Shown here piece after piece: positions 36,788 to 46,321 of a DNA stretch of 64,000 bases. Numbering within the stretch: position 1 is the stretch's first letter; the number at the start of each line of letters is the position of its first letter. Source of the DNA: Mycobacterium kubicae (GTDB lineage Bacteria > Actinomycetota > Actinomycetes > Mycobacteriales > Mycobacteriaceae). The notes beneath the pieces were generated by a model, which was not told the origin of the DNA, made no database searches, and was given only the letters and a program-made list of their open reading frames with translations. The position numbers were made by a program, and so were the translations under genes. Location: the NCBI RefSeq assembly GCF_015689175.1, contig NZ_CP065047.1:2356001-2420000 (forward strand). Reading direction: 5' to 3'.

Positions 36788-37564
36788 ATGCGCCAAGCGT
36801 TGAGAGAACTCGGACCACAATCGGCGGTCGATCTCTACTACTCCCTCAAATACGCTCCTGTCCGGTTGCGCAATAGCGACAAGTATCGGGTGTCCGTTGC
36901 AGGCAAATGCGGCATCGAGATCGGTGGCCCAAGCGTTCTCTTCAAAACTGTTCTGCCGCTGTATCCTTTTGTCAATGAGTTGGATGGTGTGAACTTCGCG
37001 ACCGATACCATCTGGGAGGGCAAGATTGAACATGGTCAGGCTTACAAGTACTACTTTAAGAAATCAGGCCGTCAGTTTATTACAGACGCCACCGACTTAG
37101 GCGAAATCAAGTCCGCCCACTATGACTTTCTGCTTTCATCGAACTGCCTCGAGCATGTCGCGAATCCCTTCAAAGCCCTCATAGAATGGAAACGGGTGAT
37201 AAAGGAAGGCGGTGTGATGATCTTGGTCCTCCCCAACAAGGACAGCAATTTCGACCACCGGCGTCCGGTTACCCAGTTTCAGCACCTGTTGGACGACTTC
37301 ACTCATGACGTTGGCGAGGATGATCTTACCCACCTGGATGAAATCTTGGAGCTCCATGATCTGGCCTTAGATCCACCCGCCGGTGACTTAGACCATTTCA
37401 GGAAGCGAAGCCTGAGGAACTTCGAGAACCGAACGCTGCATCATCATGTATTCGATGTGAACCTCATAGAGAAGATGCTGGAACACATCGGGTTAGAGGT
37501 GGAAGACGTAACAGCCACCGACAGTGACTTCTTTGCCTTGGCAAGTAAGGCTGACGAGACATAG
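36788..37564 (+). CDS. Atypical class I SAM methyltransferase
   Basis: The 258-residue protein has a degenerate SAM-binding loop (CGIEIGGPSVLF at about residue 40) but clear later methyltransferase blocks (AHYDFLLSSNCLEHVANPFKAL, RVIKEGGVMILVLPNKD) and a His-rich C-terminal part (ENRTLHHHVFD). The EIGGPS loop plus SSNCLEHV is typical of methyltransferase-like proteins in capsule and LOS loci. Base composition is markedly less GC-rich than the mutase region (frequent AAA, GAT, TTA), consistent with horizontal acquisition. The start is supported by AAAGGGAGAAAA directly upstream. Confidence 0.8.
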   Translation: MRQALRELGPQSAVDLYYSLKYAPVRLRNSDKYRVSVAGKCGIEIGGPSVLFKTVLPLYPFVNELDGVNFATDTIWEGKIEHGQAYKYYFKKSGRQFITDATDLGEIKSAHYDFLLSSNCLEHVANPFKALIEWKRVIKEGGVMILVLPNKDSNFDHRRPVTQFQHLLDDFTHDVGEDDLTHLDEILELHDLALDPPAGDLDHFRKRSLRNFENRTLHHHVFDVNLIEKMLEHIGLEVEDVTATDSDFFALASKADET

Positions 37565-37608
37565 CCAGCTTAGAGGTAGTCTCGCTCGCGAACGATAGAC
37601 ATCCGCTC

Positions 37609-38691
37609 GTGGTCTCGAAGACGAGATCCGCCGTCACCGCACGGTTCGACCGTGACGCCGAATGCATCGCCCGGGCCCGCGAAGTCACCTTGAAGCATTT
37701 CGACAGGTTGCGTGTCGAATCCGACCGTTACCGCAGATACCTCGCTGCAGTGCCGTATCGCTGGAGGGGCAACGCCCTGCGCTTTGTCCGCCAAACTCAT
37801 CAGGAGCTACCGCCCGATCCGCCTTCTGGACGTCGCACGCTTGTGCTCTTCGCGCACTTCGATCCCCAACGGATGATCGACCCGTACGTCACGTACTACC
37901 TCAATGCGCTGCACGCCCTAGGCGCCACAATCGTGTTCGTCTCGGGTTCGCCGAAGCTCAAACCGGAGTCGGTGGATCCCATCCGTGCCCTGTGCGCGGG
38001 GATCTATACCCGCCGCACGCTCGCGATGGATTTCGGATCCTGGCACCTCGCGTACGAGCTTCTGCGACAACGCGGTTGGTCACTCGACCAGTTCGACCGC
38101 CTGGTCCTGGCCAACGACAGTGTGTTCGGTCCTCTGTTCCCGTTAACAGAAATGTGGAGTTCGTTTCGTAACGCCGACATGTACGGCGCCATCGAAAGTG
38201 AAGAGTTCGGCCTCCATCTCCAGTCCTTCTTCCTGGCGTGGGACCTCAATGAGCGAACCCGCCCCTTCCTCAACGACTTCTGGCACAGCTTCCAGTACAT
38301 CGTCGACAAGGTCAACCTGGTCCGCGAGTACGAGATTGGCCTAACCGAACGTGCTCGTGCGGCTGGGCTGCGCATCAAGCCATTCGTCTCAGCGGAGAGC
38401 ATCAAAGCTACCTATGCTCAAGCGCCGTCACATGAGTGGGCGAGCAAGTTTTCCGGGGACCCGTTCAACAACACCCTCTTCTTCTGGGACGGCCTAATCA
38501 CTCACCACCGGTTCCCATTCCTCAAGACGATCTTGCCGCGCCACAATCAGCCCTGGCATGACTCGATGGCACAACTACGCGAGTTCATAGAACAGCACAC
38601 CGGTTACCCCTACGATCTCATCGAACAAAACGTGATGAGGCTTGGCTGCGGAGCGCAATCGTGGGTCAGACCAACCGGCGCGTCCTCCTGA
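37609..38691 (+). CDS. Rhamnan-synthesis-F (RgpF)-type glycan protein
   Basis: The 360-residue protein has the central RgpF-family features (RTLVLFAHFDPQRMIDPYVTYYLNAL; MDFGSWHLAYELL; DRLVLANDSVFGPLFPL; FFLAWDLNERTRPFLNDFWHSF). Proteins of this family occur in rhamnose-containing polysaccharide loci and are considered glycosyltransferases. A GTG start is used. Rhamnose is the usual sugar of mycobacterial LOS cores, so a rhamnosyl-transfer role is reasonable. It follows the methyltransferase by 44 bases on the same strand and is convergent with the next GT2 gene. Confidence 0.83.
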   Translation: MVSKTRSAVTARFDRDAECIARAREVTLKHFDRLRVESDRYRRYLAAVPYRWRGNALRFVRQTHQELPPDPPSGRRTLVLFAHFDPQRMIDPYVTYYLNALHALGATIVFVSGSPKLKPESVDPIRALCAGIYTRRTLAMDFGSWHLAYELLRQRGWSLDQFDRLVLANDSVFGPLFPLTEMWSSFRNADMYGAIESEEFGLHLQSFFLAWDLNERTRPFLNDFWHSFQYIVDKVNLVREYEIGLTERARAAGLRIKPFVSAESIKATYAQAPSHEWASKFSGDPFNNTLFFWDGLITHHRFPFLKTILPRHNQPWHDSMAQLREFIEQHTGYPYDLIEQNVMRLGCGAQSWVRPTGASS

Positions 38692-38723
38692 CGCGAATCG
38701 AAATTCTCGTTGTGACCTTGGCT

Positions 38724-39734
38724 TCAAGCGTTGACTAAGCCCTCACGCCATTGCCGAGCATGGGCGAACTCGCGAACAGGCGCTCGCGCTAAGGTCTTGA
38801 GGCGCGCCTTGCGATTCGGTCCCAATGCCGCGGACTTCACTGTGGTGGACAACCAGGTGAGCGACCAACGAACGGCGGCGAGGAAGCGAATTGCGTTGGG
38901 GGACGCCGGATCTACCATCAGCCATGTCAGAATCCGCAGTTGGTCGAGCCAATTCTGCCCTGCCTTCACGATGCGCATCGATTCGGTGGTCACCGTGTGA
39001 GTCCGCACGGACAGCTCTTGTGGAATGAAGAACACCGCCGACCTCACCATGAGCCGGTACCAGAAATCGAGGTCGACAAGCTGGAAAATATCGGTGCGGA
39101 AGCCCCCGGCGTCGAGTCCGAGCTCACGCCGGAACATGACACAGGTCGGTTCTCCGATCCAGTTGCCCGCCCCGGCACGCACGATCATCTGCGCGGCTAA
39201 CCACCGCCCGCTGTTGTGATCACGCAGCCTCCAAAAATGTTTGTGAGCCGCGCCGACCCTCCGACGCCATGGCAAGCCTTCGTCTTGGACTACCCGCCGA
39301 GGCGCAAACGCCATTCCCACAGTTGGATCATCGAAGCTCGTCACAAGAGTCCGCAGCGCCCCTGGGAGCAACCAGTCGTCGCCGTGCACGAACTGGATCA
39401 GGTCGCCATGTGCCAGCTCCAGGCACTTGTTGTGGTTGCCGTTCAGACCCAGGCGCGGCTTGTTGCAAACCAGACGATCCTCAGGCCGCAGCAGCGCCGA
39501 AACGATGGCAGCGCAATCGTCGGTCGAATCGTCATCAACGACCACAATCTCGAAGTCGACACCGTCCTGATCGAGGATGCTGCGTAGGCAACGTTCGATC
39601 GTCTCACTGTTGTTGTACATCGGCACACACACCGAAACCCGCGGGTGCCCTTCGATTGGGTTGGGGATCAACGGTGTGACGCTCCCTAGTCTGCGTAGCG
39701 AGTTGTCGAGGCCGATGTGCTGTATCGCATCCAT
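38724..39734 (-). CDS. Family 2 glycosyltransferase (Rv1516c type), paralogue of 40880 gene
   Basis: The 336-residue GT-A enzyme has [34 protein letters not shown], a [11 protein letters not shown]xD motif, and a C-terminal [12 protein letters not shown] region. Over the 101 residues from PRVSV to LRTLV it differs from the gene product at 40880 at only 13 positions, so the two are close paralogues in opposite orientation. Together with the GAP gene between them the order equals M. tuberculosis Rv1516c-Rv1517-Rv1518. The N-terminal 30 residues are unique to this copy. It probably transfers a LOS sugar. Confidence 0.88.
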   Translation of the reverse strand: MDAIQHIGLDNSLRRLGSVTPLIPNPIEGHPRVSVCVPMYNNSETIERCLRSILDQDGVDFEIVVVDDDSTDDCAAIVSALLRPEDRLVCNKPRLGLNGNHNKCLELAHGDLIQFVHGDDWLLPGALRTLVTSFDDPTVGMAFAPRRVVQDEGLPWRRRVGAAHKHFWRLRDHNSGRWLAAQMIVRAGAGNWIGEPTCVMFRRELGLDAGGFRTDIFQLVDLDFWYRLMVRSAVFFIPQELSVRTHTVTTESMRIVKAGQNWLDQLRILTWLMVDPASPNAIRFLAAVRWSLTWLSTTVKSAALGPNRKARLKTLARAPVREFAHARQWREGLVNA

Positions 39735-40089
39735 GCGGCTGTCGCCGGTCCCTCACACGAACCGCCGTCAGCATAGCCGCGCGCCGAACTGTCGAACGGC
39801 CGATAGCCGCGTTTGCCGGCGTGGGCAGTCCATGACATCGGATGCTGTCATCCACTCAGCGTGTATCGAACAGTTGAAGGGCGCATTAAGCAGCGGGTGC
39901 GCTCGTCCGACCGGCTGGTGACTTAGCTCGAGCTGTCAGAGCTTTCTCGTACGGGCGTGCCGGTCCTGAGCCGCGGGAACGTCCGGAATGACCCGCCGTC
40001 GCCGAGTGTTATGGCTGTTCAGACAACACTTATTGGCAATTTCTCAGTTACGCCGCGAGATTGGTTGCCGCATAGTAGCGTCCCCAGTG
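39735..40089. other. Divergent gap between GT2 and GAP genes
   Basis: These 355 bases separate divergent genes and should hold both promoters. Apart from a possible N-terminal extension of the GAP gene (open from 39988), I see no gene, repeat or clear operator. Confidence 0.45.
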
Positions 40090-40836
40090 ATGTGGACGAT
40101 AGTGATCATAACCGGGCTCGGCATGGCGATTGATCCCGTGCGGATCGCGCTCGCCATCGTCATCATGTCCCAGCGGCGGGCTTTCCGGAACCTCATGGCG
40201 TTCTGGCTCGGCGGCGTCGCGATGGGGCTGGCGATTGGACTCTCGGCCTTCGTGTTGATGCGCGAAGTCACACTGGGTGCCTTGCACTTCGTCGGCGACA
40301 CCTTCACCTACATCCGGACCACAACCGTCATCTTCATGGGTGGTCGACTGCATATAGCCATTGGGTTATTCGCGCTGCTGATGCTCGCGCTGATGACAAA
40401 ACGCGCACGGGCGACGGCGCGATTGAATGCGGGCGGCGGCCATACGGTCACCTTGGTGGAAGAGCGCCCCTCCAATATCTTCCAGCGGATGGGTGCTCGC
40501 ACCCAGGAAATCTTGAGCGGCGACCGCCTCTGGCCAGCCTTCTTTGTCGGCCTTTCCTCGTCCTTTCCGCCCTACGAAGGCTGGGTGATCGTGACGGTCA
40601 TCCTTGCCTCCGGTGCCGCCGTGACGACTCAGTTCAGCGCGTTGATGGTGTTCATGCTGCTGGTGCTTGCGGTGGTGGAGATTCCACTGGTTTGCTATCT
40701 AGCGGTGCCGGCGAAGACTTATGCGGTGATGGAGCGGATTCAAGACTGGCTGCGTACGTACCGGCTACAGATCACCCAGACCATCGTCGGTTTCACCGGC
40801 GTCATCCTGATCTTCCAGGGTATAGCTCGTCTCTGA
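40090..40836 (+). CDS. GAP/Sap-family glycolipid transport accessory membrane protein (Rv1517 type)
   Basis: The 248-residue protein has about six membrane helices. Features seen: [34 protein letters not shown] near the N-terminus, a central cytoplasmic linker ([23 protein letters not shown]), and [14 protein letters not shown]. This is the pattern of the GAP/Sap proteins that assist MmpL transporters in glycopeptidolipid and sulfolipid export. It probably works with MmpL12, encoded 8 kb away, in LOS export. The start is ATG 40090 (GTG 40087 also possible), with no strong ribosome site. It is flanked by inverted GT2 paralogues. Confidence 0.83.
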   Translation: MWTIVIITGLGMAIDPVRIALAIVIMSQRRAFRNLMAFWLGGVAMGLAIGLSAFVLMREVTLGALHFVGDTFTYIRTTTVIFMGGRLHIAIGLFALLMLALMTKRARATARLNAGGGHTVTLVEERPSNIFQRMGARTQEILSGDRLWPAFFVGLSSSFPPYEGWVIVTVILASGAAVTTQFSALMVFMLLVLAVVEIPLVCYLAVPAKTYAVMERIQDWLRTYRLQITQTIVGFTGVILIFQGIARL

Positions 40837-40879
40837 TGTCGCCCCGGGCGTCCAGCGAGGATGCCCGACCTCACAGTCT

Positions 40880-41860
40880 ATGAACGTCAACGAGATTGAA
40901 CGGTCTTCGGCGCCCCCGCGAGTTTCGGTGTGCGTGCCGATGTACAACAACAGCGCGACGATCGACCGTTGCCTACGCAGCATCCTCGATCAGCAGGGCG
41001 TGGAGTTCGAGATCTTGGTGGTCGACGACGATTCGACCGACGACTGTGTCGCCATCGCCTCGGCGCTGCTGCGGCCTCAGGATCGTCTGGTCCGCAACAA
41101 GCCGCGCTTGGGTCTGAACGACAACCACAACAAGTGCCTGCAGCTGGCGCGCGGCGACCTGATCCAATTCGTGCACGGTGACGACTGGTTGCTACCCGGA
41201 GCCTTGCAGACACTGGTGCCCCGCTTCGACGATGCGACCGTCGGCATGGCGTTCGCGCCCCGCCGGATTGCCGGCGAAGACCGACGGTGGGCAGAGCGAT
41301 ATGGCAACGTCCACAGCCGCTTCCGCAATCTCCGCGACCTTAATTGCGGGTCGTCACTGGTGCAGCAGATGTTGCTGCGCGGTGGAAAGGAGAACTGGAT
41401 CGGAGAACCGACCTGCGTAATGTTCCGGCGGCAACTGGCCTTGGATGCGGGAGGCTTCCGTGCCGACATCTACCAACTCGTCGACGTCGATTTCTGGTCG
41501 CGTTTGATGTTGCGATCAGTTGTCTGCTTTGTGCCAGAGCAACTTTCCGTGCGAAGCCATACCGCCGCCACCGAAACCACGCGGCTCATGGCCGCTCGGC
41601 GCAACCTGCTCGACCAGCACCGCATTCTCACCTGGATGATCTTGGATCCCGCCGCACCGCCCGGCGTCCGACTTACTGCTGCCGCGTGGTGGTTACCCGC
41701 CTGGCTGGCAATGCTGATCGAGGTGGCGATTCTCGGGCCGCAACGGTGGCGGCACGTTAAGGCAATGGTCGCCGCGTTGTTCGGTGAGTTCCGGCGCGCC
41801 CGTCAGTTTCGCGCAAACATCAGCGTGCGCGAACCGGCCTCGGCGGTGAGTGGCTCCTAG
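40880..41860 (+). CDS. Family 2 glycosyltransferase (Rv1518 type), paralogue of 38724 gene
   Basis: The 326-residue GT-A enzyme is closely related to the gene product at 38724 and shares the [10 protein letters not shown] and [11 protein letters not shown] motifs. It diverges in the acceptor-side region (about residues 130-180: [16 protein letters not shown] versus [16 protein letters not shown]), suggesting that the pair uses a similar donor on different acceptors. It follows the GAP gene by 43 bases, so probably shares its operon with the downstream membrane protein, which begins 4 bases after its stop. Confidence 0.88.
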   Translation: MNVNEIERSSAPPRVSVCVPMYNNSATIDRCLRSILDQQGVEFEILVVDDDSTDDCVAIASALLRPQDRLVRNKPRLGLNDNHNKCLQLARGDLIQFVHGDDWLLPGALQTLVPRFDDATVGMAFAPRRIAGEDRRWAERYGNVHSRFRNLRDLNCGSSLVQQMLLRGGKENWIGEPTCVMFRRQLALDAGGFRADIYQLVDVDFWSRLMLRSVVCFVPEQLSVRSHTAATETTRLMAARRNLLDQHRILTWMILDPAAPPGVRLTAAAWWLPAWLAMLIEVAILGPQRWRHVKAMVAALFGEFRRARQFRANISVREPASAVSGS

Positions 41861-41863
41861 GGG

Positions 41864-43066
41864 GTGGCGCAAGTGTCTCGTTCGGCGTCGGCAGACGACG
41901 ATACGTCTGCCTGGAGAATCGGACTACTTGTTCAATTCGGGCTGCTGTCCTGGGTGAGCTCGATTGCTGTCACCACCGTCCAATCATCACACGGCCTTGT
42001 TATCGGGACCGTATATGCCGCCCTGTTGACGGCGCTTGCCTGGTGGACCTTGCGCGAGCCGGCCAAGCTGTCGTTCCTCGGTGGCGGGTTGCCCGTGGTC
42101 ATAGCGATTGTCGTGCTCCTCGTGCTGGTGGCGGCAAGCAACGAGCGGCACTACCTGGCGATGCGCAACACGCCGCACTTCGCGACTTCAGCTCCGGCAC
42201 TGGAAGTGCCCGCTTGGCTGCTCGTCCACGGCCATGAACCGTATCGTGACCACCTAGCCGACGGCGCGCCGATCAGCCCTGGACCCGGCTGGTTTATGTT
42301 GTTGTCTCCCTTAACGCTTACGCATCTGACCGCCATCCTGGGCGCGTTGTCGCTCGGTTTGGTCGTGTTTCTTCTTCGACGAGAGAACCGATACGCGGCC
42401 GGTGTCTTTTTCGTCTTGATGTTTCTCCAGCCCAGCTTCCAGGCGCAGATCACCAACGGTCAGGACTTGTTTGTCGTCTCGATCGCGCTGGTTTGCCTCG
42501 CGATCGCCGCTGCACGACTTGATGACTCGGCCCGCAAGGCTGTCTTACTGGGAGTACTGGCGGGAGTTGTGGCCACAGCCCGGATACCGATTGTGTTGAT
42601 GACGACCATCCTTGGGTACGGCGTTTTCCGCAAGGACCGCCGCACGGGCTGCTACTTCACCGTGTCGATGCTGCTGACCTGTTTGGTGCTACACGGGATC
42701 TTTGCTCTCTGGTCTGTCCGCTTGGGTCACATGTATCAACCGATGCACATATTCGGTCGTGCCTCCAACGGTGCAGGACTCGGTGCGCGCGTGGCGGTGA
42801 TCATCTTGTTAGCCTGCAGCCTCGGCTGGATCGCTCTGCGCATGAAGCCGACGCCCTCGTACTGGATGCTTGGCATGTACCTGACGATGTTCTCCCTCTT
42901 CACACCGGAAGCCATAAAGGAGTTTGCCCAGTCGCCCCGCTGGGATTGGGAAGGGAGCATCTATATCACCTTCCCGCTACCACTTCTCATCGGAGCCCTG
43001 GTGCTGATGAATGCGCGGGCTCGAGCAACTCACAACCCAGCAATCTCGGCAGCGCCGGCTCAATGA
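41864..43066 (+). CDS. Polytopic membrane protein, GT87/DUF2029-like
   Basis: The 400-residue integral membrane protein has about nine helices and a conserved-looking outer loop after helix 2-3 (VLVAASNERHYLAMRNTPHF... LLVHGHEPYRDHLADGAP). This loop, with acidic and His residues, resembles the catalytic loop of GT-C enzymes that use polyprenyl-phosphate donors. The link to GT87 is by architecture only. GTG 41864 starts 4 bases after the GT2 stop; GTG 41873 is an alternative. A role in adding a late sugar outside the membrane is plausible. Confidence 0.75.
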   Translation: MAQVSRSASADDDTSAWRIGLLVQFGLLSWVSSIAVTTVQSSHGLVIGTVYAALLTALAWWTLREPAKLSFLGGGLPVVIAIVVLLVLVAASNERHYLAMRNTPHFATSAPALEVPAWLLVHGHEPYRDHLADGAPISPGPGWFMLLSPLTLTHLTAILGALSLGLVVFLLRRENRYAAGVFFVLMFLQPSFQAQITNGQDLFVVSIALVCLAIAAARLDDSARKAVLLGVLAGVVATARIPIVLMTTILGYGVFRKDRRTGCYFTVSMLLTCLVLHGIFALWSVRLGHMYQPMHIFGRASNGAGLGARVAVIILLACSLGWIALRMKPTPSYWMLGMYLTMFSLFTPEAIKEFAQSPRWDWEGSIYITFPLPLLIGALVLMNARARATHNPAISAAPAQ

Positions 43067-43088
43067 TGGCACCTCATTCGCCGGTCGA

Positions 43089-44441
43089 TCAGCAATCGAT
43101 CTCTGCTTTCAACCCGAACTCGGCGAAGGTCTTGAATACCGCCTCGCGCAACTCCTCCGGAGAATTGGGTCGGCCCGGGCGGTAGGCGATCACCGTGACG
43201 AACACTTTGTCCGGGGTTCGCCCGGAAGCCACGAACAGCTGCCCGCCCATCCTTTCCAGCGCCGCCCTGGTGATGCCTGGCTCGATCAAACGCCCGTAAA
43301 CGTAGTCGGCTTCGGTGCCATCCGGTCGAACCGTTGCGGGATCCAACTGCCCCAAGTTGGAGCACCCGATGGGCAGACCGGCATTGCCCAGGCCAACGCC
43401 CACCAGTCGCCGGGCTACCCACTTCGGGGTCATTGCGGCCAACGGAAGCGAACCCAGCATTTCGTTGGCCTCGGCCGAAAGCTCGGTGAGAGCCCGCTTG
43501 AGCTTGCCGCGGATCTCCCCGAGATCAACCGCCGCATTCGTCGGGTCGACCGTGATGGAGGCGAATGTCAAGGCGTTGCCCCGGGTATCGCCGTCCTTGC
43601 GTTCGCCCACCGGAAACGCCAGCGTGACTGATCCATCGTCGAGCCGGCGCCCCATCCGCACGCCTAGCCGTGCGGCGAATCCCGCAAAAAGCGAATTGCT
43701 CGTACCGCCCAGTCTTTTCGCGCAGTCATCCCATTCCGCTAAGTCGACAAAGGCGGCCAAGGTGGGCACCACGGCGGGGTCGTCGCGGCGTGCGCCTGGG
43801 GGCGGTGGCGCCGCCGCGATCGACGAGGCGAGTTCTTGGCGACCCTGCCGGGCCAGTCGCACCATGGTCGCCACGGCACGTGCCAGTTCGGGTGTTGACG
43901 CCAGCGTCTGCCGGGCGTCTTCGAGGATTGCTCTGGGCCGCGTGCGCGATCCGGGCGAGGGATAGCCGAGATCATAGGTCCTGCCCTGAGCCGCATCCGC
44001 AATAACCTGGCACACCGCCAGTCCGTCTACCAGCGTGTGTGACGCCACGAGGCTCACCGCGGTTCCGCCGCCCTCGATGGGCAGCACACCCAAATGCCAG
44101 CCAGGTCCGACCTCCGGATCGATCGGCAGGCACGCCCGCTCGTAAGCCCATTCATTCACCGCGGTTCGCGGCCGCGGCGTCTCCGCGATCTCGAGGTCGG
44201 CGGGACCGGGCGATGCGACCCACCGATCGCGCGCAAACGGCAACGGGGAGCGTTCGATCCGGCGGCCCAGCAAGCTGCGGCCGAGGTTGCGGTGGAAGCG
44301 ACGTAACCCCTCCAGATCGGCCGGACGGTTGTATATCCATACGACCTGCGCCAGGGTGCCGTAGCCGAGCGCCCGCACTCCCAGGAATGACACCTGGTCC
44401 ATGTGTGCGAGTCGGTTGTCCACGAGACGGTAATTATCCAC
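43089..44441 (-). CDS. PapA/condensation-fold acyltransferase (HxxxD)
   Basis: The 450-residue enzyme has the condensation/acyltransferase fold. The catalytic HTLVDG is at residues 135-140 (His135, Asp139), and further conserved blocks are [17 protein letters not shown] near the N-terminus and [18 protein letters not shown] and [14 protein letters not shown] in the second half. Such polyketide-associated or WS/DGAT-like enzymes transfer acyl chains to alcohols. Here it lies divergent from the FAAL gene fadD25, so it probably esterifies a sugar hydroxyl of the LOS with a fatty or methyl-branched acyl group. No signal peptide is seen, so it is cytoplasmic or membrane-peripheral. Confidence 0.85.
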   Translation of the reverse strand: MDNYRLVDNRLAHMDQVSFLGVRALGYGTLAQVVWIYNRPADLEGLRRFHRNLGRSLLGRRIERSPLPFARDRWVASPGPADLEIAETPRPRTAVNEWAYERACLPIDPEVGPGWHLGVLPIEGGGTAVSLVASHTLVDGLAVCQVIADAAQGRTYDLGYPSPGSRTRPRAILEDARQTLASTPELARAVATMVRLARQGRQELASSIAAAPPPPGARRDDPAVVPTLAAFVDLAEWDDCAKRLGGTSNSLFAGFAARLGVRMGRRLDDGSVTLAFPVGERKDGDTRGNALTFASITVDPTNAAVDLGEIRGKLKRALTELSAEANEMLGSLPLAAMTPKWVARRLVGVGLGNAGLPIGCSNLGQLDPATVRPDGTEADYVYGRLIEPGITRAALERMGGQLFVASGRTPDKVFVTVIAYRPGRPNSPEELREAVFKTFAEFGLKAEIDC

Positions 44442-44458
44442 TACTTATGCTTGGAGAA

Positions 44459-44476
44459 CGGCGCGCAACCGCGCCG
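44459..44476. promoter_or_regulatory. Stem-loop in the papA-fadD25 divergent promoter region
   Basis: CGGCGCG (44459-44465) and CGCGCCG (44470-44476) are perfect 7-bp arms around the loop CAAC, in the 104-base gap between divergent acyltransferase and fadD25 starts. It may be an operator or leader hairpin. Confidence 0.35.
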
Positions 44477-44545
44477 GCTAGCAAAAGTTCAGTGCTTTGC
44501 GGGTTCCGCATTTTGCAGAGATGCATCCCCGGCAACGGTAGTCTG

Positions 44546-46300
44546 ATGCCCGTGGTTGAATCCTCACTTCCCAGCGTGGTACGCGAACGTGCGAGTTTGC
44601 AGCCCAACGACATTGCGTTGACCTACATCGATTACGACCATTCGTGGGACGGTGTCGAACTCAGCCTGACATGGGCTCAGCTGTACAAGAGAATGCTGAA
44701 CCTTGCTGCGCTGATGCGGCAGCATGCGACAACAGGTGACCGGGCGCTTATCCTGGCGCCGCAGAGCCTCGACTACGTGGTGAGTTTCCTTGCCTCATTG
44801 CATGCCGGCGTCATCGCCGTGCCGCTTTCGGTTCCGATGGGTGGCGCGCACGACGAACGCACGGCGTCGGTGCTGGCCGACACCTCGCCCGCCGTAATTT
44901 TCACGGCATCATCGGTGGTCGACAATGTCGCCGAGTACGTACGGGCGCAGCCAGGCGAGCAGAAGACCCAAATCATCGAGCTCGATCGGCTGGACCTCGA
45001 TGGTCGGCCGGGCGCCGCAGCGCGCGCCAAATACGACCAGCCGGACACCATCTATCTGCAGTACACCTCCGGCTCCACGCGGACACCGGCCGGGGTCATG
45101 ATTTCGAACAAGAATTTGATGACCAATTTCGAACAAATCATGACCGCCTATTACGGCGTCTACGGCAAGCTCGCCCCACCGGGATCGACGGTGGTCTCGT
45201 GGCTGCCGTTCTATCACGACATGGGCTTCATATTGGGACTGATCATGCCCATTCTGACGGGCATGCCGGCGAAGTTGACCAGTCCCATCGGGTTCCTGCA
45301 GCGGCCCGCCCGATGGATGCAGATGCTCGCCAACAACACCCTTGGATTCACCGCCGCGCCTAACTTCGCGTTCGACTTGGCATCGCGGAAAACCAAAGAC
45401 GAGGATCTCGAAGGTCTCGACCTCAGCGGCATCCACGCCATCCTCAATGGCAGCGAGCGGGTACAGCCCGTCACGCTGAAACGATTCATCGACCGGTTCG
45501 CGCCCTTCGGACTGGACCCCGCGGTCATCCGTCCCTCCTATGGGATGGCCGAAACCACGGTCTATATCGCAACCCGCCAGGCGGGGGAGCCCCCTAAAAT
45601 CGTCCACTTCGATTCCACGAAGTTGCCCGACGGACACGCCGAACGGTTGGAAAGCGAAAGCGAAAGCAGCACACCGCTTGTCAGCTACGGCGCGGTGGAC
45701 ACGCAACTAGTGCGCATCGTCGATCCCGACACCAGCATCGAGTGCCCGGAGGGAACGGTCGGCGAAATCTGGGTGCACGGCGGCAATGTCGCCTCGGGCT
45801 ACTGGAACAAGCCCGAAACCTCAGCGAAAACCTTCGGTGCGTCGATCGTCAACCCTACTCCCGGCACACCGGAAGGGCCATGGCTGCGGACCGGGGATTC
45901 CGGATTCTATTCCCACGGAGAGCTTTTCATCGTGGGTCGCATCAAGGATCTGCTAATCGTTTACGGCCGCAACCACTCTCCGGACGATATCGAGGCAACC
46001 ATCCAGCAGATCAGTCCCGGCCGGTGTGTGGCGATCGCGGTTCCCCAGGACGGTATCGAGAAACTCGTCGCAATCATCGAACTGAAGAAGAAGGACGAGT
46101 CGGCGGAGGAGGCGGCCGAGCGGTATGGCTTTGTGAAACGCGAAGTCACCTCGGCAATTTCGAAAGGGCACGGGCTGAGCGCGTCCGATCTTGTTCTGGT
46201 GCCGCAGGGTTCTATTCCAATCACCACCAGCGGCAAACCCCGGCGCGCCCAGTGCGTAGAAATTTACCGGCAGGACGGTTTTTCGCGCTTAGACGCTTAA
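44546..46300 (+). CDS. fadD25: Fatty-acyl-AMP ligase FadD25
   Basis: The 584-residue FAAL activates a fatty acid as acyl-AMP and hands it to a polyketide synthase. The AMP-binding P-loop [11 protein letters not shown] lies at residues 173-183, followed by [23 protein letters not shown], the [15 protein letters not shown] block, WLRTGDSGF and [11 protein letters not shown] with the C-terminal Lys. The sequence follows M. tuberculosis FadD25 (583 residues) almost throughout. The start is the ATG giving [17 protein letters not shown]. It probably supplies the starter acyl group to Pks5. It is convergent with an acyltransferase gene that M. tuberculosis lacks at this place. Confidence 0.95.
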   Translation: MPVVESSLPSVVRERASLQPNDIALTYIDYDHSWDGVELSLTWAQLYKRMLNLAALMRQHATTGDRALILAPQSLDYVVSFLASLHAGVIAVPLSVPMGGAHDERTASVLADTSPAVIFTASSVVDNVAEYVRAQPGEQKTQIIELDRLDLDGRPGAAARAKYDQPDTIYLQYTSGSTRTPAGVMISNKNLMTNFEQIMTAYYGVYGKLAPPGSTVVSWLPFYHDMGFILGLIMPILTGMPAKLTSPIGFLQRPARWMQMLANNTLGFTAAPNFAFDLASRKTKDEDLEGLDLSGIHAILNGSERVQPVTLKRFIDRFAPFGLDPAVIRPSYGMAETTVYIATRQAGEPPKIVHFDSTKLPDGHAERLESESESSTPLVSYGAVDTQLVRIVDPDTSIECPEGTVGEIWVHGGNVASGYWNKPETSAKTFGASIVNPTPGTPEGPWLRTGDSGFYSHGELFIVGRIKDLLIVYGRNHSPDDIEATIQQISPGRCVAIAVPQDGIEKLVAIIELKKKDESAEEAAERYGFVKREVTSAISKGHGLSASDLVLVPQGSIPITTSGKPRRAQCVEIYRQDGFSRLDA

Positions 46301-46321
46301 GCCGCCCACAACCCCCGGACG

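Noticed and set aside
33773..37600. Insertion sequence or prophage as the cause of the AT-rich island
   Set aside because: No transposase, integrase, terminal inverted repeat or target duplication could be seen.
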